From the NCBI GenBank assembly GCA_036651815.1, contig JAVVXB010000002.1, forward strand, positions 1 through 64,000: 64,000 nucleotides of DNA. The letters are read 5' to 3'. This document shows positions 34,207 to 43,156 of this stretch, piece after piece. Every line of letters begins with the position of its first letter. Position 1 is the stretch's first letter. Under the pieces are notes generated by a model. That model did no database searches. It saw only the letters and a program-made list of their open reading frames with translations, and was not told the DNA's origin. Both the position numbers and the translations under genes were made by a program. This stretch comes from JAVVXB01 sp036651815. Lineage in GTDB: Bacteria; Bacillota; Clostridia; Christensenellales; CAG-138.

Positions 34207-34410
34207 GTGTTGCCGGAAAAATGTAAAGAATGCAAATGCAAAAAGGGACGGGGTTGCCCAAGCACAAGAGTTATTGTGGGGATTGGATGCATCCTGCTTG
34301 GACTGCTAATTTTGCTGATTTGCGCGCCAGAATGGTTGATTTCGCTGATCATTGCGATGCTGCTGTTTGGATTGGGGTTTTACTTGATTGGATTTTGTAG
34401 AATGCGTTAA
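34207..34410 (+). CDS. Cys-rich small membrane protein
   Basis: A 67-residue protein starting at GTG, 6 bases after GGGAGGGG. The N-terminus has L-P-E-K-C-K-E-C-K-C-K-K-G-R-G-C: four cysteines in a lysine-rich stretch, ahead of two membrane helices (about 20-62). The cluster could bind a metal or Fe-S unit on the cytosolic face. No family recognised. It is divergent from the ABC importer genes. Confidence 0.6.
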   Translation: MLPEKCKECKCKKGRGCPSTRVIVGIGCILLGLLILLICAPEWLISLIIAMLLFGLGFYLIGFCRMR

Positions 34411-34416
34411 GTGCAT

Positions 34417-34440
34417 AAAAAAACGAGGACGATTGTCCTC
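34417..34440 (-). terminator. Terminator downstream of the deoxyribosyltransferase-like gene
   Basis: Minus strand GAGGAC/GTCCTC (34435-34440/34425-34430) with a 4-base loop, then a run of seven Ts (34417-34423). Confidence 0.75.
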
Positions 34441-34544
34441 ACTGGATCATCGGGATTTTGTTTTCTTCGTAGAAATAGGAAAGATACTCGCATAAGAAAC
34501 ACTGACAACGAGACTTTTCCAGAGATTGGCTTCTGAAAAAGTTG

Positions 34545-34943
34545 TTATAGCGTTGCCAAGAATTGCAGCAATTGATTAAATGGGCAAATGAACCGTTCCA
34601 CCGATGGATGATGATAAAATACGCAAAAATCGCGTTTTCCTACGAATGGTTCCTCAGTTTCCGACCAGAGGAGAATACGTTTGTTTGCTTTGGACGCGAT
34701 GGCTAAGCCGAGTTCTGCATGTGTACCAAACCCACCGGGCAAAAGCAGAACGATTAGTTCTGCTTCCTGAACGGCCGATGCTTCTGCGGCGGCTACGGTA
34801 TGTTTGGTTTCATCTGGCGCAGCGGAAACGCTGCCATGTTTTGTCCAGTCGTAGGTGCGCAAAAACCCGCGTGCGTTCAGCACATCAGCAGCGATGTTGA
34901 CTCGCTCTGCATTTTGAACTCCGCTTGCTACATAATACTTCAT
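34545..34943 (-). CDS. Nucleoside 2-deoxyribosyltransferase-like protein
   Basis: A 132-residue protein with K-Y-Y-V-A-S-G near the start, Y-D-W-T and L-L-P-G-G-F-G-T-H-A-E-L-G, the pattern of the nucleoside deoxyribosyltransferase fold with its catalytic Glu in T-H-A-E-L-G. Such enzymes exchange bases between deoxynucleosides or hydrolyse the glycosidic bond. ATG 34943 is preceded by GGAG; an upstream GTG overlaps it. It follows thymidine kinase on the same strand, about 60 bases apart, supporting a deoxynucleoside salvage role. Confidence 0.75.
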   Translation of the reverse strand: MKYYVASGVQNAERVNIAADVLNARGFLRTYDWTKHGSVSAAPDETKHTVAAAEASAVQEAELIVLLLPGGFGTHAELGLAIASKANKRILLWSETEEPFVGKRDFCVFYHHPSVERFICPFNQLLQFLATL

Positions 34944-35001
34944 AGTCACTCCATGTTCCGGCTAACCTGAAAGTGAGGAGGAACATTTTCATTTAGAATG
35001 G

Positions 35002-35601
35002 TTATCGATCCGTGTGTTCTAAGTCGGACTTACGCAAGCCCGGTCCCGGATCACCCTGCATCCAATGCTTGCGGCATAGCCCGATATACTTGTCGGCTGC
35101 GCCAAGCACCACTTGCTCTCCGACTTTTGTAATACCTCCTTGACCATCCAGCCTCGCGTTGTTGGTTGCCTTATGACCACACCAACAAATGGTTTTGACT
35201 TCTTCAATGGTATCCGCCAGTGCAAGAAGGCGTGCACTGCCGGGAAAAAACTCACCCATAAAGTCCGTTTTTAGCCCATAACAAATGATGGGTACGTTGT
35301 AGTCATCGACGATAGGAATCAAAGAATCAACTTGTTTCGGGGTAAGAAACTGTGCCTCATCAATGATGAGACAAGCATAAACGCCACCTTTGACGGCGTC
35401 CCAATCGATATCGTTGAACAATGTACAGTTGGCCTCTAAGCCACTGCGCGACCACATTCTGTGCGCACCGTCTCTAGTATCAATATTGGGTTTAATCAGG
35501 AGCGCATTCTGGCTGCGCTCCTGATAATTGTACCATACCATAATGGCATTGGCGGTTTTGCTGGAACCCATTGCACCATAACGAAAGTAAAGTTTTGCCA
35601 T
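35002..35601 (-). CDS. tdk: Thymidine kinase
   Basis: A 199-residue type II thymidine kinase. The P-loop region reads G-A-M-G-S-S-K-T, with D-E-A-Q-F as Walker B and zinc-binding C-W-C-G-H in the lasso region. It phosphorylates thymidine for DNA precursor salvage. GGGAG precedes the ATG. It lies between the nucleoside importer genes and the deoxyribosyltransferase-like gene, all on one strand. Confidence 0.95.
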   Translation of the reverse strand: MAKLYFRYGAMGSSKTANAIMVWYNYQERSQNALLIKPNIDTRDGAHRMWSRSGLEANCTLFNDIDWDAVKGGVYACLIIDEAQFLTPKQVDSLIPIVDDYNVPIICYGLKTDFMGEFFPGSARLLALADTIEEVKTICWCGHKATNNARLDGQGGITKVGEQVVLGAADKYIGLCRKHWMQGDPGPGLRKSDLEHTDR

Positions 35602-35767
35602 GAACGCTCCCTGTTTTCATTAAGAAACGCACGGCCTTCTGCTGTCGCGCTCCTCATTTGATAGATTGAAATGGCCAATCATCATTGCATTCTTTGGCCG
35701 ATTCAAAACTCAAGTCTTTGCCTTTTAGGAAAACGATTGTGTCCGATGAACCATAACTGTGAAGAGA

Positions 35768-36754
35768 TTATCGTTGCCCCTTATCGTAAGGAATACCTTC
35801 TGCCTTGGGCGCACGGGATTTCTTGCTGGTTAAAATCAGCAGAACCATTGTGACGATGTACGGTAGCATCAGGTAAATGTATTCGGATGCTTTGATATTC
35901 TCAAATTTTGGCAGGAACGGGATGCTGGCGCTGTAGGAACCAAGAATTTTAAACAGCGCGAAAAAGAGTGATGCTCCTAGAATATTTAGGGGTTTCCAGT
36001 TGCCGAAAATCATGACTGCAAGTGCAAGAAAGCCATAACCGGCCACCTGAGACTGAAATCCGCTGCCTGCTGCCAACGTATATGCAAGCCCACCAATGCC
36101 GCCAAGAAGACCTGAAATGAACACGCCTGCATAGCGTATCCGATATACGTTGATACCAACGGAATCCGCGGCTTGGGGATGCTCACCGCAGGAACGGAGG
36201 CGCAGACCAAAGCGTGTCTTGTACAGCAGGATGACCGCGATGATAAACAATAGAATTGCGATGGGCGTGGTTAGAAAAAAGCTCTTGAACAGAAATTGCT
36301 GCAAGAACGTTTCTTGAACAGGGATGCCCATACTGGCTTGCGTAATGCGTGCCCAGGTAGGGATGAGGATTGTGGTTTGTCCCTGTCCCTGAATGGCCCA
36401 GGATAATACGATTGCAAACGCGGGCGCAAACATGTTCAGCGCCGTACCGCCGATGGTCTGATCCGCCTTGAGGTTGATCGAGGCGAAAGCCAGTAACAGG
36501 GAGAAGATTGCGCCCGCGAGGGATGAAACGACAATGGCCAGCAGTATGGCGAGTTGCGGCGCCGTCTGTCCCATGCCGTTTGTGTCGGCAATGCGCATGA
36601 ACAGGCAACCGAACAACGCACCGACGACCATGATGCCCTCGAGTGCAATATTGATGATACCGCTGCGTTCGGAAAACATGCCGCCTAGTGCCACAAGCAG
36701 CAGTGGAACCGCAAACAAGATGGTTGCACTTAAAATATCAGCTAATATATTCAT
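35768..36754 (-). CDS. Nucleoside ABC importer permease (NupQ/YufQ type)
   Basis: A 328-residue permease of the BPD_transp_2 type with about 9 helices and E-R-S-G-I-I-N-I-A-L-E-G near the N-terminus, the family signature. It is the last gene of a binding protein-ATPase-permease-permease operon. The ATG overlaps the upstream permease stop by 4 bases. Confidence 0.92.
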   Translation of the reverse strand: MNILADILSATILFAVPLLLVALGGMFSERSGIINIALEGIMVVGALFGCLFMRIADTNGMGQTAPQLAILLAIVVSSLAGAIFSLLLAFASINLKADQTIGGTALNMFAPAFAIVLSWAIQGQGQTTILIPTWARITQASMGIPVQETFLQQFLFKSFFLTTPIAILLFIIAVILLYKTRFGLRLRSCGEHPQAADSVGINVYRIRYAGVFISGLLGGIGGLAYTLAAGSGFQSQVAGYGFLALAVMIFGNWKPLNILGASLFFALFKILGSYSASIPFLPKFENIKASEYIYLMLPYIVTMVLLILTSKKSRAPKAEGIPYDKGQR

Positions 36755-37899
36755 ACTTTATCAACCTCGTTTTCCGGCTTAAGATCAGTGAGCGGTGGAT
36801 CGGGTTCGGCGTTGACATTTCCGCTGGTAAACTTGGATCGTCTGGTCAGTAATTCACGCATGAGCAGAGAGAATGCGGCCAGATAGATGATGACAGAGAT
36901 GATGATGTCGATGATTTCCCTGACAAAATCTGGTTGCATCGCATCGCCTCCAACCTGAATGTAGGAGACAAATAATGCGGAAAAAATGGTGCCCAATGGA
37001 TGGGAAGAGGCAAGCAACGCAACCGGTATGCCGTTGAAGCCCGCCGGCAACAGTGCCTTTACCAGCGTGTACTGGCCGGTTCCTGCGAGGTAATAAATTC
37101 CGCCGCCAATGCCAGAAAGTGCGCCGGCAATGACCATCGATAGAATGATGTTGCGTTTGGCACTAATACCTGCATAGAGACTGGCGTTACGATTAAAGCC
37201 ACAGGCCTTAAGCTCATAGCCAAACGTGGTTTTATTGAGAATGATCCAGATGATGACCGCGCAGATAACCGCAATGAAAATGCTGATGTTCATATAATTA
37301 CTGTCCATCAGCTTGTCCAATCCCAGCTTGGGAATTAAAGCGCTCGGGTTGGCATCCATGAGGCTTGCGGTACGGTCCATCTGTGCACCGCCCCAGTATT
37401 TGGCTAACATCATGGGTAGGTTATTGATGGTTAGGTTGACCGCAAACATTGCGATCCAGTTAAGCATAATGGAGGTTATGACCTCATTGACGTTGAATAA
37501 AGCGTTGAAGAGCCCCGGGAAGATACCCCAGACTGCGCCGCCGATCATAGACATAAACAGGCATACATACCATGGCTGCTGAAACTGAATGGCAAAAATC
37601 AATGCCAAAGCAGCACCAACTGTATATTGACCGGTTGCACCGATGTTGAATAAGCCGGTTTTAAAAGCAAAACCAACCGAAAGGCCGGTCATGATTAGCG
37701 GAGCTGCTTGGTACAATACCTTGGCTAGCTTATCACTGGATTTTACACCTGTAGAAATGAGACTGATAAACGCGCCGCCTGCGGCAGACGTATTGATCAG
37801 AAACAACAGAATAAGCCCAAACAATAACCCGATGCCAATGGAGATCAGCGATGCGAAGAAGCTGACGGCGCCTTTTGAATGAAGCAGATTCTTACGCAT
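36751..37899 (-). CDS. Nucleoside ABC importer permease (NupP/YufP type)
   Basis: A 382-residue permease with about 9 helices; F-K-T-G-L-F-N-I-G-A-T-G-Q is the characteristic loop of this permease class. Two close ATGs occur (37905 and 37899). I chose 37899 because GAGG is then 9 bases away. It overlaps the ATPase stop by 8 bases. Confidence 0.92.
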   Translation of the reverse strand: MRKNLLHSKGAVSFFASLISIGIGLLFGLILLFLINTSAAGGAFISLISTGVKSSDKLAKVLYQAAPLIMTGLSVGFAFKTGLFNIGATGQYTVGAALALIFAIQFQQPWYVCLFMSMIGGAVWGIFPGLFNALFNVNEVITSIMLNWIAMFAVNLTINNLPMMLAKYWGGAQMDRTASLMDANPSALIPKLGLDKLMDSNYMNISIFIAVICAVIIWIILNKTTFGYELKACGFNRNASLYAGISAKRNIILSMVIAGALSGIGGGIYYLAGTGQYTLVKALLPAGFNGIPVALLASSHPLGTIFSALFVSYIQVGGDAMQPDFVREIIDIIISVIIYLAAFSLLMRELLTRRSKFTSGNVNAEPDPPLTDLKPENEVDKV

Positions 37900-39442
37900 G
37901 AGCATGAGCCTCGCTTTCAATGGAATTTCGCTTGGCACCAGCCATGTAGAGGCCAAGTTCCTGCACGGTTGTTTCTTTCGGATCAAATTCGCCAACGATT
38001 TCACCTTCGTACATGACGAGAATTCGGTCGCTGACATTCATCACTTCGTCCAGTTCTAGAGATACGAGTAGCACGCCTTTTCCGGAGTTGCGTTCCACAA
38101 CCAGCTGTTTATGAATGTATTCGATGGCTCCAACATCCAGTCCGCGAGTGGGTTGCACCGCTACCAAGAGTTCCGGATCCTTATCAATTTCGCGTGCGAC
38201 AATGACTTTTTGCTGATTGCCACCGCTCATGCTACGTGCGGAGGTAATCGCACCTTGACTGCTTCGAATGTCATATTGATCAATCAATTTTTCCGCGTAT
38301 TTGCGAACTTCGTTTTTTCGAATGAACCCGTTATGCTGAAATTCTGGCTGCCAGTAGCGCTGCAACACGAGGTTTTCTTCCAGTGAGTAGTCCAAGACTA
38401 GGCCGTACTTATGGCGATCTTCAGGAATATGGCTCATGCCTAGCTTGTTACGATCGCGAATACTGGATTTGGTAATGTTGTGATCGTTTAAATACAGACT
38501 GCCCGCGCTGGGCTTTTCAATGCCGGTAAGCGCATAGACAAACTCGGTCTGACCATTGCCTTCGATGCCGGCAAGGCAGACAATTTCACCTGTGCGAATT
38601 TGGAAGGAAACATCTTTGACAGCATTATTTTTATGTAGCCTTGAGGGAACTGTGATGTGCTCGACCTTGAGCACATCTTTGCCGGGTTTGCAAACTTCTT
38701 TTTCTACCTCGAAGCTGACATCACGGCCGACCATCATACGGGAAAGCTCCTGCTTACTGGTATCCTGGATGTTTACAGTGCCAATGCATTTGCCTTTCCG
38801 CAAAACCGTGCAGCGATCGGCAACAGCCATGATTTCGTTGAGTTTGTGGGTGATAAAAAGTATGGATTTACCTTCGCTGGTGAAATTGCGCATAATTTCC
38901 ATTAGTTCTTCGATTTCCTGGGGTGTTAGCACGGCGGTTGGCTCATCGAAAATCAGGATATCATTGTCCCGATAGAGCATTTTCAGGATTTCAACGCGTT
39001 GTTGCATACCAACGGAGATATCTTCTATTTTGGCGTCCGGATCAATGGCCAGACCGTAGATTTCACTGAGTGCAAGAACCTTTTCACGCGCTTTCTTTTT
39101 TTGAAGAAAGCCCATCTTATTCGGCTCAACGCCGAGGATAATGTTGTCGAGCACCGTAAACACTTCAACAAGCTTAAAGTGCTGGTGCACCATGCCGATA
39201 TTTAATGCATTGGCTTCGTTCGGATTTTTGATCTGAACGGCCTGTCCGTCCTTTTTGATCGTGCCAGCTTCGGGCTGGTATAAGCCGAACAACACACTCA
39301 TAAGCGTGGATTTGCCCGCGCCGTTTTCTCCCAGCAACGCATGCACTTCACCTTTTTTGAGTTGCAGCGTAATGTTGTCGTTTGCTTTGATGCCGGGGAA
39401 TTCCTTTGTGATGTTCAGCATTTCGATTACATATTCACTCAT
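37892..39442 (-). CDS. Nucleoside ABC importer ATPase with two ATP-binding domains (NupO/YufO type)
   Basis: A 516-residue double ATPase. Domain 1 has G-E-N-G-A-G-K-S-T and L-I-F-D-E-P-T-A-V-L-T-P. Domain 2 has the degenerate G-I-E-G-N-G-Q-T-E and signature M-S-G-G-N-Q-Q-K, as in sugar and nucleoside importers. It energises the two permeases downstream. Confidence 0.95.
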   Translation of the reverse strand: MSEYVIEMLNITKEFPGIKANDNITLQLKKGEVHALLGENGAGKSTLMSVLFGLYQPEAGTIKKDGQAVQIKNPNEANALNIGMVHQHFKLVEVFTVLDNIILGVEPNKMGFLQKKKAREKVLALSEIYGLAIDPDAKIEDISVGMQQRVEILKMLYRDNDILIFDEPTAVLTPQEIEELMEIMRNFTSEGKSILFITHKLNEIMAVADRCTVLRKGKCIGTVNIQDTSKQELSRMMVGRDVSFEVEKEVCKPGKDVLKVEHITVPSRLHKNNAVKDVSFQIRTGEIVCLAGIEGNGQTEFVYALTGIEKPSAGSLYLNDHNITKSSIRDRNKLGMSHIPEDRHKYGLVLDYSLEENLVLQRYWQPEFQHNGFIRKNEVRKYAEKLIDQYDIRSSQGAITSARSMSGGNQQKVIVAREIDKDPELLVAVQPTRGLDVGAIEYIHKQLVVERNSGKGVLLVSLELDEVMNVSDRILVMYEGEIVGEFDPKETTVQELGLYMAGAKRNSIESEAHAHA

Positions 39443-39564
39443 AAGATAATTCCCTTCGATGTTTGGTAAGATGAGCTACCGTGATCTTATATACTGAATG
39501 AAAGAGACTAGGCTGTGCGCCTAGCCTCTTTCTATAGGGACTTAAGTGTTAGAACGAAGGTTTG

Positions 39565-40716
39565 TTAGTTCTGGTAATCGACAGCGATATCCACCGTCGG
39601 ATGATTCTCGATGTCAGCGGAAATGGTTACAGCACCGGATTTAATCGTCTCAAACAGTTTGTTGTATTCATCCATGGTGAAAGTCTTGAATCTCCAGGAA
39701 TCAGGTGCGGTCGGTAGGCCAATGCAATCCTGAGCAGCGCCGAGCTTGATTTCCTTACCGGAATAGTCCGCATCCAAGGTGCCGCCGTTGGCGAGCAGGG
39801 CATCAAGCGCCACATTGACGGACGATTCAAGCGCCTTTTTGGCGGAGGTGATGATGCGCGGAGATTGGTTCGCCTGGTCGGTGTCTACGCCAATCAGCTT
39901 GCCATCCGCTTCATCAGCCGATGCAATGACGGAGAACAGAATGCCGCCGCCACAGGAGAAAATGATCTCGGTGCCTTCGGTGTACCAGCCGGCGGTTTTG
40001 GTCTTGATTTCTTCAGTGGGCGAAAAAGAACCTGAGTACCAATATTTGAGGCCGATATCCTTCACATTGCCAACTTCTTTGGCGGCGTCGTTGACACCCT
40101 GTACAAAGCCATGGCCGAAACGAATCACAGCCGGCACGTCAATGCCACCAACAAAAGCCAGCTTAGTGAAGCCTTCCTTGACTGCTGCATAACCAGCCAG
40201 ATAACCGGACTGATCTTCCTGATAGGTAATCAGCGCAGTGTTGGCGGTGGGTTCCGGTACATCACCGAGACTGAGGTCAATGCCGATGAACGTAACTTCG
40301 GGATATTCTGCGGGCAGCGTCTTATAGGTTTCGCCAAAGAGGTAGCCAGGGCAAACGACAACGTTGGCACCCTTTTCGATGGCCGTCTTGACAGCTTCCG
40401 CACGGGCTTCGTTGCTGTCTTCGGAAGGACGGTAGTAGTTGGCGGTCATTCCATTGGCTTCTGCCCAAGCTTTGCAACCGTTCCAAGTGCCTTCATTAAA
40501 GGATTTGTCATCGATGTTACCAACGTCGGTCACCATCGCAATATTCAGCGTGGCAGCTTCAGCGGCTCCATCAGCGGGGGCTTCCGTTGTCTCTTCAACG
40601 GGGGCTTCGGTCGCTTCTGTAGCAGGCGCTTCTTCCACAGGGGCTGTGGCAGGCGCGCAAGCAACGACTGCTAGTACCATAGCCATTGCCAAGAGAATTG
40701 CTAAGATTTTTTTCAT
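39565..40716 (-). CDS. BmpA-family nucleoside-binding lipoprotein
   Basis: A 383-residue lipoprotein: a signal peptide ending V-V-A-C, a Glu/Ala/Pro/Thr-rich linker (about 24-52), then a BmpA/PnrA domain with D-V-G-N-I-D-D-K-S-F-N-E-G-T-W, the purine-nucleoside-binding signature. First gene of the importer operon. GGAGG lies before the ATG. The leader is short and I see no purine riboswitch. Confidence 0.95.
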   Translation of the reverse strand: MKKILAILLAMAMVLAVVACAPATAPVEEAPATEATEAPVEETTEAPADGAAEAATLNIAMVTDVGNIDDKSFNEGTWNGCKAWAEANGMTANYYRPSEDSNEARAEAVKTAIEKGANVVVCPGYLFGETYKTLPAEYPEVTFIGIDLSLGDVPEPTANTALITYQEDQSGYLAGYAAVKEGFTKLAFVGGIDVPAVIRFGHGFVQGVNDAAKEVGNVKDIGLKYWYSGSFSPTEEIKTKTAGWYTEGTEIIFSCGGGILFSVIASADEADGKLIGVDTDQANQSPRIITSAKKALESSVNVALDALLANGGTLDADYSGKEIKLGAAQDCIGLPTAPDSWRFKTFTMDEYNKLFETIKSGAVTISADIENHPTVDIAVDYQN

Positions 40717-40764
40717 GATATTCCTCCTAGTGATTTGCGCCTTATGGACGCATTTAGTTTTTTT

Positions 40765-40793
40765 ATTATAACATATTTACTATCACAGACCAA
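40765..40793 (-). promoter_or_regulatory. Promoter of the nucleoside importer operon
   Basis: Minus strand TTGGTC (40788-40793) and TATAAT (40765-40770), 17-base spacer, extended by TG at -14/-15. Confidence 0.65.
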
Positions 40794-40895
40794 GCAAAAT
40801 CTTTATTTCTTTCGAATTTGCCTACGTTGTAGCACTCTTTAGCAAACAGAATGCGCAAGCGCGTGCAATTTGACAAATGCGTGTTCAATTTTTAG

Positions 40896-40924
40896 TTGAC
40901 TTCATTGAAACGCTCGCTTATAAT
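40896..40924 (+). promoter_or_regulatory. Promoter of rpsU
   Basis: TTGACT (40896-40901) and TATAAT (40919-40924) with a 17-base spacer. Confidence 0.8.
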
Positions 40925-40984
40925 AACCACTAGCGTCTTCTTGATATGGAAAAGAAGGATCGCTTAAGAGGGGAGGGATAAGGT

Positions 40985-41155
40985 ATGGAAATTCGTGTAG
41001 GTGAAAACGAATCTCTGGAGAGCGCCCTGAAGCGATTCAAGCGTAAGTGCGCCCGCAGCGGCGTCCTTGCGGAGGTCCGTCGGCGTGAGCACTATGAGAA
41101 ACCCAGTGTGAAGCGCAAAAAGAAGGCCGAAGCAGCAAGAAAGCGGAAGTACTAA
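40985..41155 (+). CDS. rpsU: 30S ribosomal protein S21
   Basis: A 56-residue basic protein that opens M-E-I-R-V-G-E-N-E-S-L-E-S-A-L-K-R-F-K and ends in a Lys/Arg-rich tail, unmistakably bS21. GGAGG is 8 bases before the ATG. S21 helps start-site recognition in the 30S subunit. A strong terminator follows, so it is probably its own unit. Confidence 0.96.
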   Translation: MEIRVGENESLESALKRFKRKCARSGVLAEVRRREHYEKPSVKRKKKAEAARKRKY

Positions 41156-41164
41156 AGAGAATAA

Positions 41165-41193
41165 TGGCCGCCCAGCAGTGGGCGGTCATTTTT
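41165..41193 (+). terminator. Terminator after rpsU
   Basis: TGGCCGCCCA (41165-41174) and TGGGCGGTCA (41179-41188), loop GCAG, one G-U pair, followed by TTTTT. Confidence 0.9.
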
Positions 41194-41304
41194 ATATGAT
41201 GAATCGCCAAGTAGAAAAGTTGGTGTAACGTGCCTAAATTGCCCCAATCCAGTTGTATATCCTGCTGATTATCAACATATCCTGCCTACAGGGGGCGGAA
41301 TGCG

Positions 41305-41550
41305 ATGTTTGAAAAGACGACGTACGGTGAACTGCGGCAAAAAGAGGTGATCAATGTTTGCGATGGCGCACGGCTTGGACTCGTGTGCGATCTGGAGCTG
41401 GATATCTGTGCAGGCACTGTGCTGGCGATTATTGTTCCGGGGCCATCGCGCTGCTTTGGATTGATCCATAGCAGCGAGGAACTGGTAATTCCATTTTGCA
41501 AATTGAAAAAAATTGGTGAAGACGTCATTTTGGTGGAAATCAATACATAG
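41305..41550 (+). CDS. YlmC/YmxH-family PRC-barrel protein
   Basis: An 81-residue PRC-barrel protein (G-E-L-R-Q-K-E-V-I-N-V-C-D-G-A-R-L-G near the start; I-K-x-I-G-E-D-V-I-L-V at the end), typical of the YlmC/YmxH sporulation-associated family. Its place ahead of nrdR and ylmD is a common Clostridial neighbourhood. A GGGGGCGGA stretch precedes the ATG. Confidence 0.85.
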   Translation: MFEKTTYGELRQKEVINVCDGARLGLVCDLELDICAGTVLAIIVPGPSRCFGLIHSSEELVIPFCKLKKIGEDVILVEINT

Positions 41551-41597
41551 ATATGGTATATTAATTAATAAGAATGCACCATATAAGGAGCGTGCCT

Positions 41598-42053
41598 ATG
41601 AAATGCCGATACTGTGCCAGCACAGAGAGCAAGGTCATTGACAGCCGGCCAACGGAGGATGGTAGCGCGATTCGCCGCAGGAGAGAATGCATTAACTGTG
41701 GCAAGCGATTTACGACCTATGAAAAAATCGAAGAGATTCCCATCATGGTTGTGAAACGGGATGGTCGAAGAGAACCATTTGACAGCGATAAAATTCGCAA
41801 TGGTGTTAGAAAAGCCTGCGAGAAGCGTCCCATTGCCGCGGATGTGCAGGACAAGCTTGTGGATGACATTATGCGCGAGGTATTCAATACGCTTGCATCA
41901 GAGATCAGTACGACCGATATCGGCGAGATTGTGATGAAGGATCTCAAGCCCGTTGACGAGGTTGCGTATGTTCGCTTTGCGTCAGTCTACAGAGAGTTTA
42001 AAGATACGCAAACCTTCATGCTGGAATTGCAGCGGTTGTTGGACGAAAAATAG
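41598..42053 (+). CDS. nrdR: Transcriptional repressor NrdR
   Basis: A 151-residue protein: an N-terminal zinc ribbon (M-K-C-R-Y-C and C-I-N-C-G-K-R-F-T-T-Y-E) followed by an ATP-cone domain. NrdR represses ribonucleotide reductase genes when (d)ATP is high. AAGGAG precedes the ATG at 41598; an earlier in-frame ATG lacks a ribosome site. nrd genes are not in the window. Confidence 0.96.
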   Translation: MKCRYCASTESKVIDSRPTEDGSAIRRRRECINCGKRFTTYEKIEEIPIMVVKRDGRREPFDSDKIRNGVRKACEKRPIAADVQDKLVDDIMREVFNTLASEISTTDIGEIVMKDLKPVDEVAYVRFASVYREFKDTQTFMLELQRLLDEK

Positions 42054-42062
42054 CGGCGTGCC

Positions 42063-42908
42063 ATGATAAAGAAAGAATTTCAAAAAGCTTGGACACGGGT
42101 TGCGCTCGGACATGCTTACCATATGGTGGACGATATCGGCTTTTATACATTGCCGGCATTTTCAGCGTTACCGTGCATAGGTCACGGCTTTTCTGCTCGC
42201 ACGGGCGGACGGAGTGTGGGGTGCTATGAGTCCCTCAACTTAAGTTTTTCCAGATCGGACGATCCGGCGCTTGTGCGTGAAAATTATCGACTATTTGCTG
42301 CTGGCGGTGGCTTTCCGAACGAGAGTATGGTAATGGATTGCTATGCTCATGGCACGATTGTACGTAAGGTTGACGCAGCAGATCGCGGATGCGGTTGGAC
42401 TAGGCCATCATTGCCCAGCTGTGATGGGCTGATTACAAACGACAGAAGTGTTACGCTGGTAACGGGACATGCGGACTGCATGGCGTTCTATTGCTGTGAT
42501 CCGGTGAAAAATGCAATCGGGCTTGCACATGCGGGATGGCGTGGTACGTTGAACCGCATCGGGAAAAAAATGATTGAGTCCATGACGGCAGCGTATGACA
42601 GTTGCCCAGCGGATCTCATTTTGGGTGTCGGGCCGTCCATCTGTCCAGACTGCTTTGAGGTTGGAACCGATGTGGCATTGCAGTTTACCGAGGCATTTCC
42701 AGCCATTCCCTGCGTGCAGGACGGCAATCTGGGTAAGGCGCATGTCAACCTATGGATGGTGGCAGCATGCCAGTTCCTTGAAGCCGGGGTATTGCCGGAG
42801 CATATCAACCTGTCGGGCGTTTGCACGGTTGAGGATGAGAGACTGTATTCCCATCGGCGTGACCACGGAGAGACCGGCGGCATGGCGGCGTTTTTGCGTT
42901 TGTTGTAA
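42063..42908 (+). CDS. YlmD/LACC1-family multicopper-fold purine nucleoside enzyme
   Basis: A 281-residue protein of the polyphenol-oxidase (YlmD, PgeF) family. G-H-A-D-C-M-A-F-Y-C-C and L-A-H-A-G-W-R-G-T carry the zinc-binding Cys and His residues. Family members act as purine nucleoside phosphorylase/adenosine deaminase or edit peptidoglycan precursors. It starts 9 bases after the nrdR stop. Its N-terminus is about 15 residues longer than typical, and M22 is an alternative start. Confidence 0.88.
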   Translation: MIKKEFQKAWTRVALGHAYHMVDDIGFYTLPAFSALPCIGHGFSARTGGRSVGCYESLNLSFSRSDDPALVRENYRLFAAGGGFPNESMVMDCYAHGTIVRKVDAADRGCGWTRPSLPSCDGLITNDRSVTLVTGHADCMAFYCCDPVKNAIGLAHAGWRGTLNRIGKKMIESMTAAYDSCPADLILGVGPSICPDCFEVGTDVALQFTEAFPAIPCVQDGNLGKAHVNLWMVAACQFLEAGVLPEHINLSGVCTVEDERLYSHRRDHGETGGMAAFLRLL

Positions 42909-43084
42909 CGTCCAAGACCTGCTCGTGAAAACGATCAGCACATTTTCGATGCGTAGAGGCTATTGTGAACGGCTCAAAAACAATACAGGGTTCGAGAAAA
43001 GTCAACCTATTTAACACGTTAACCACTTGTAATAACGTGCAAATATTTCCACACACACACCCTGCTGATCGCACTGCTGCTTGA

Positions 43085-43113
43085 TTGACAAGCCCATGAC
43101 AAACGAGTATAAT
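43085..43113 (+). promoter_or_regulatory. Consensus promoter of prsA
   Basis: TTGACA (43085-43090) and TATAAT (43108-43113), exactly 17 bases apart: a full consensus promoter. Confidence 0.9.
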
Positions 43114-43156
43114 TCATTCGTTTAACACATGAAATAGTGAGGAGAACTGATACACC

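Noticed and set aside
40717..40770. Purine riboswitch upstream of the BmpA gene
   Set aside because: The leader is too short and lacks the three-way-junction motifs.
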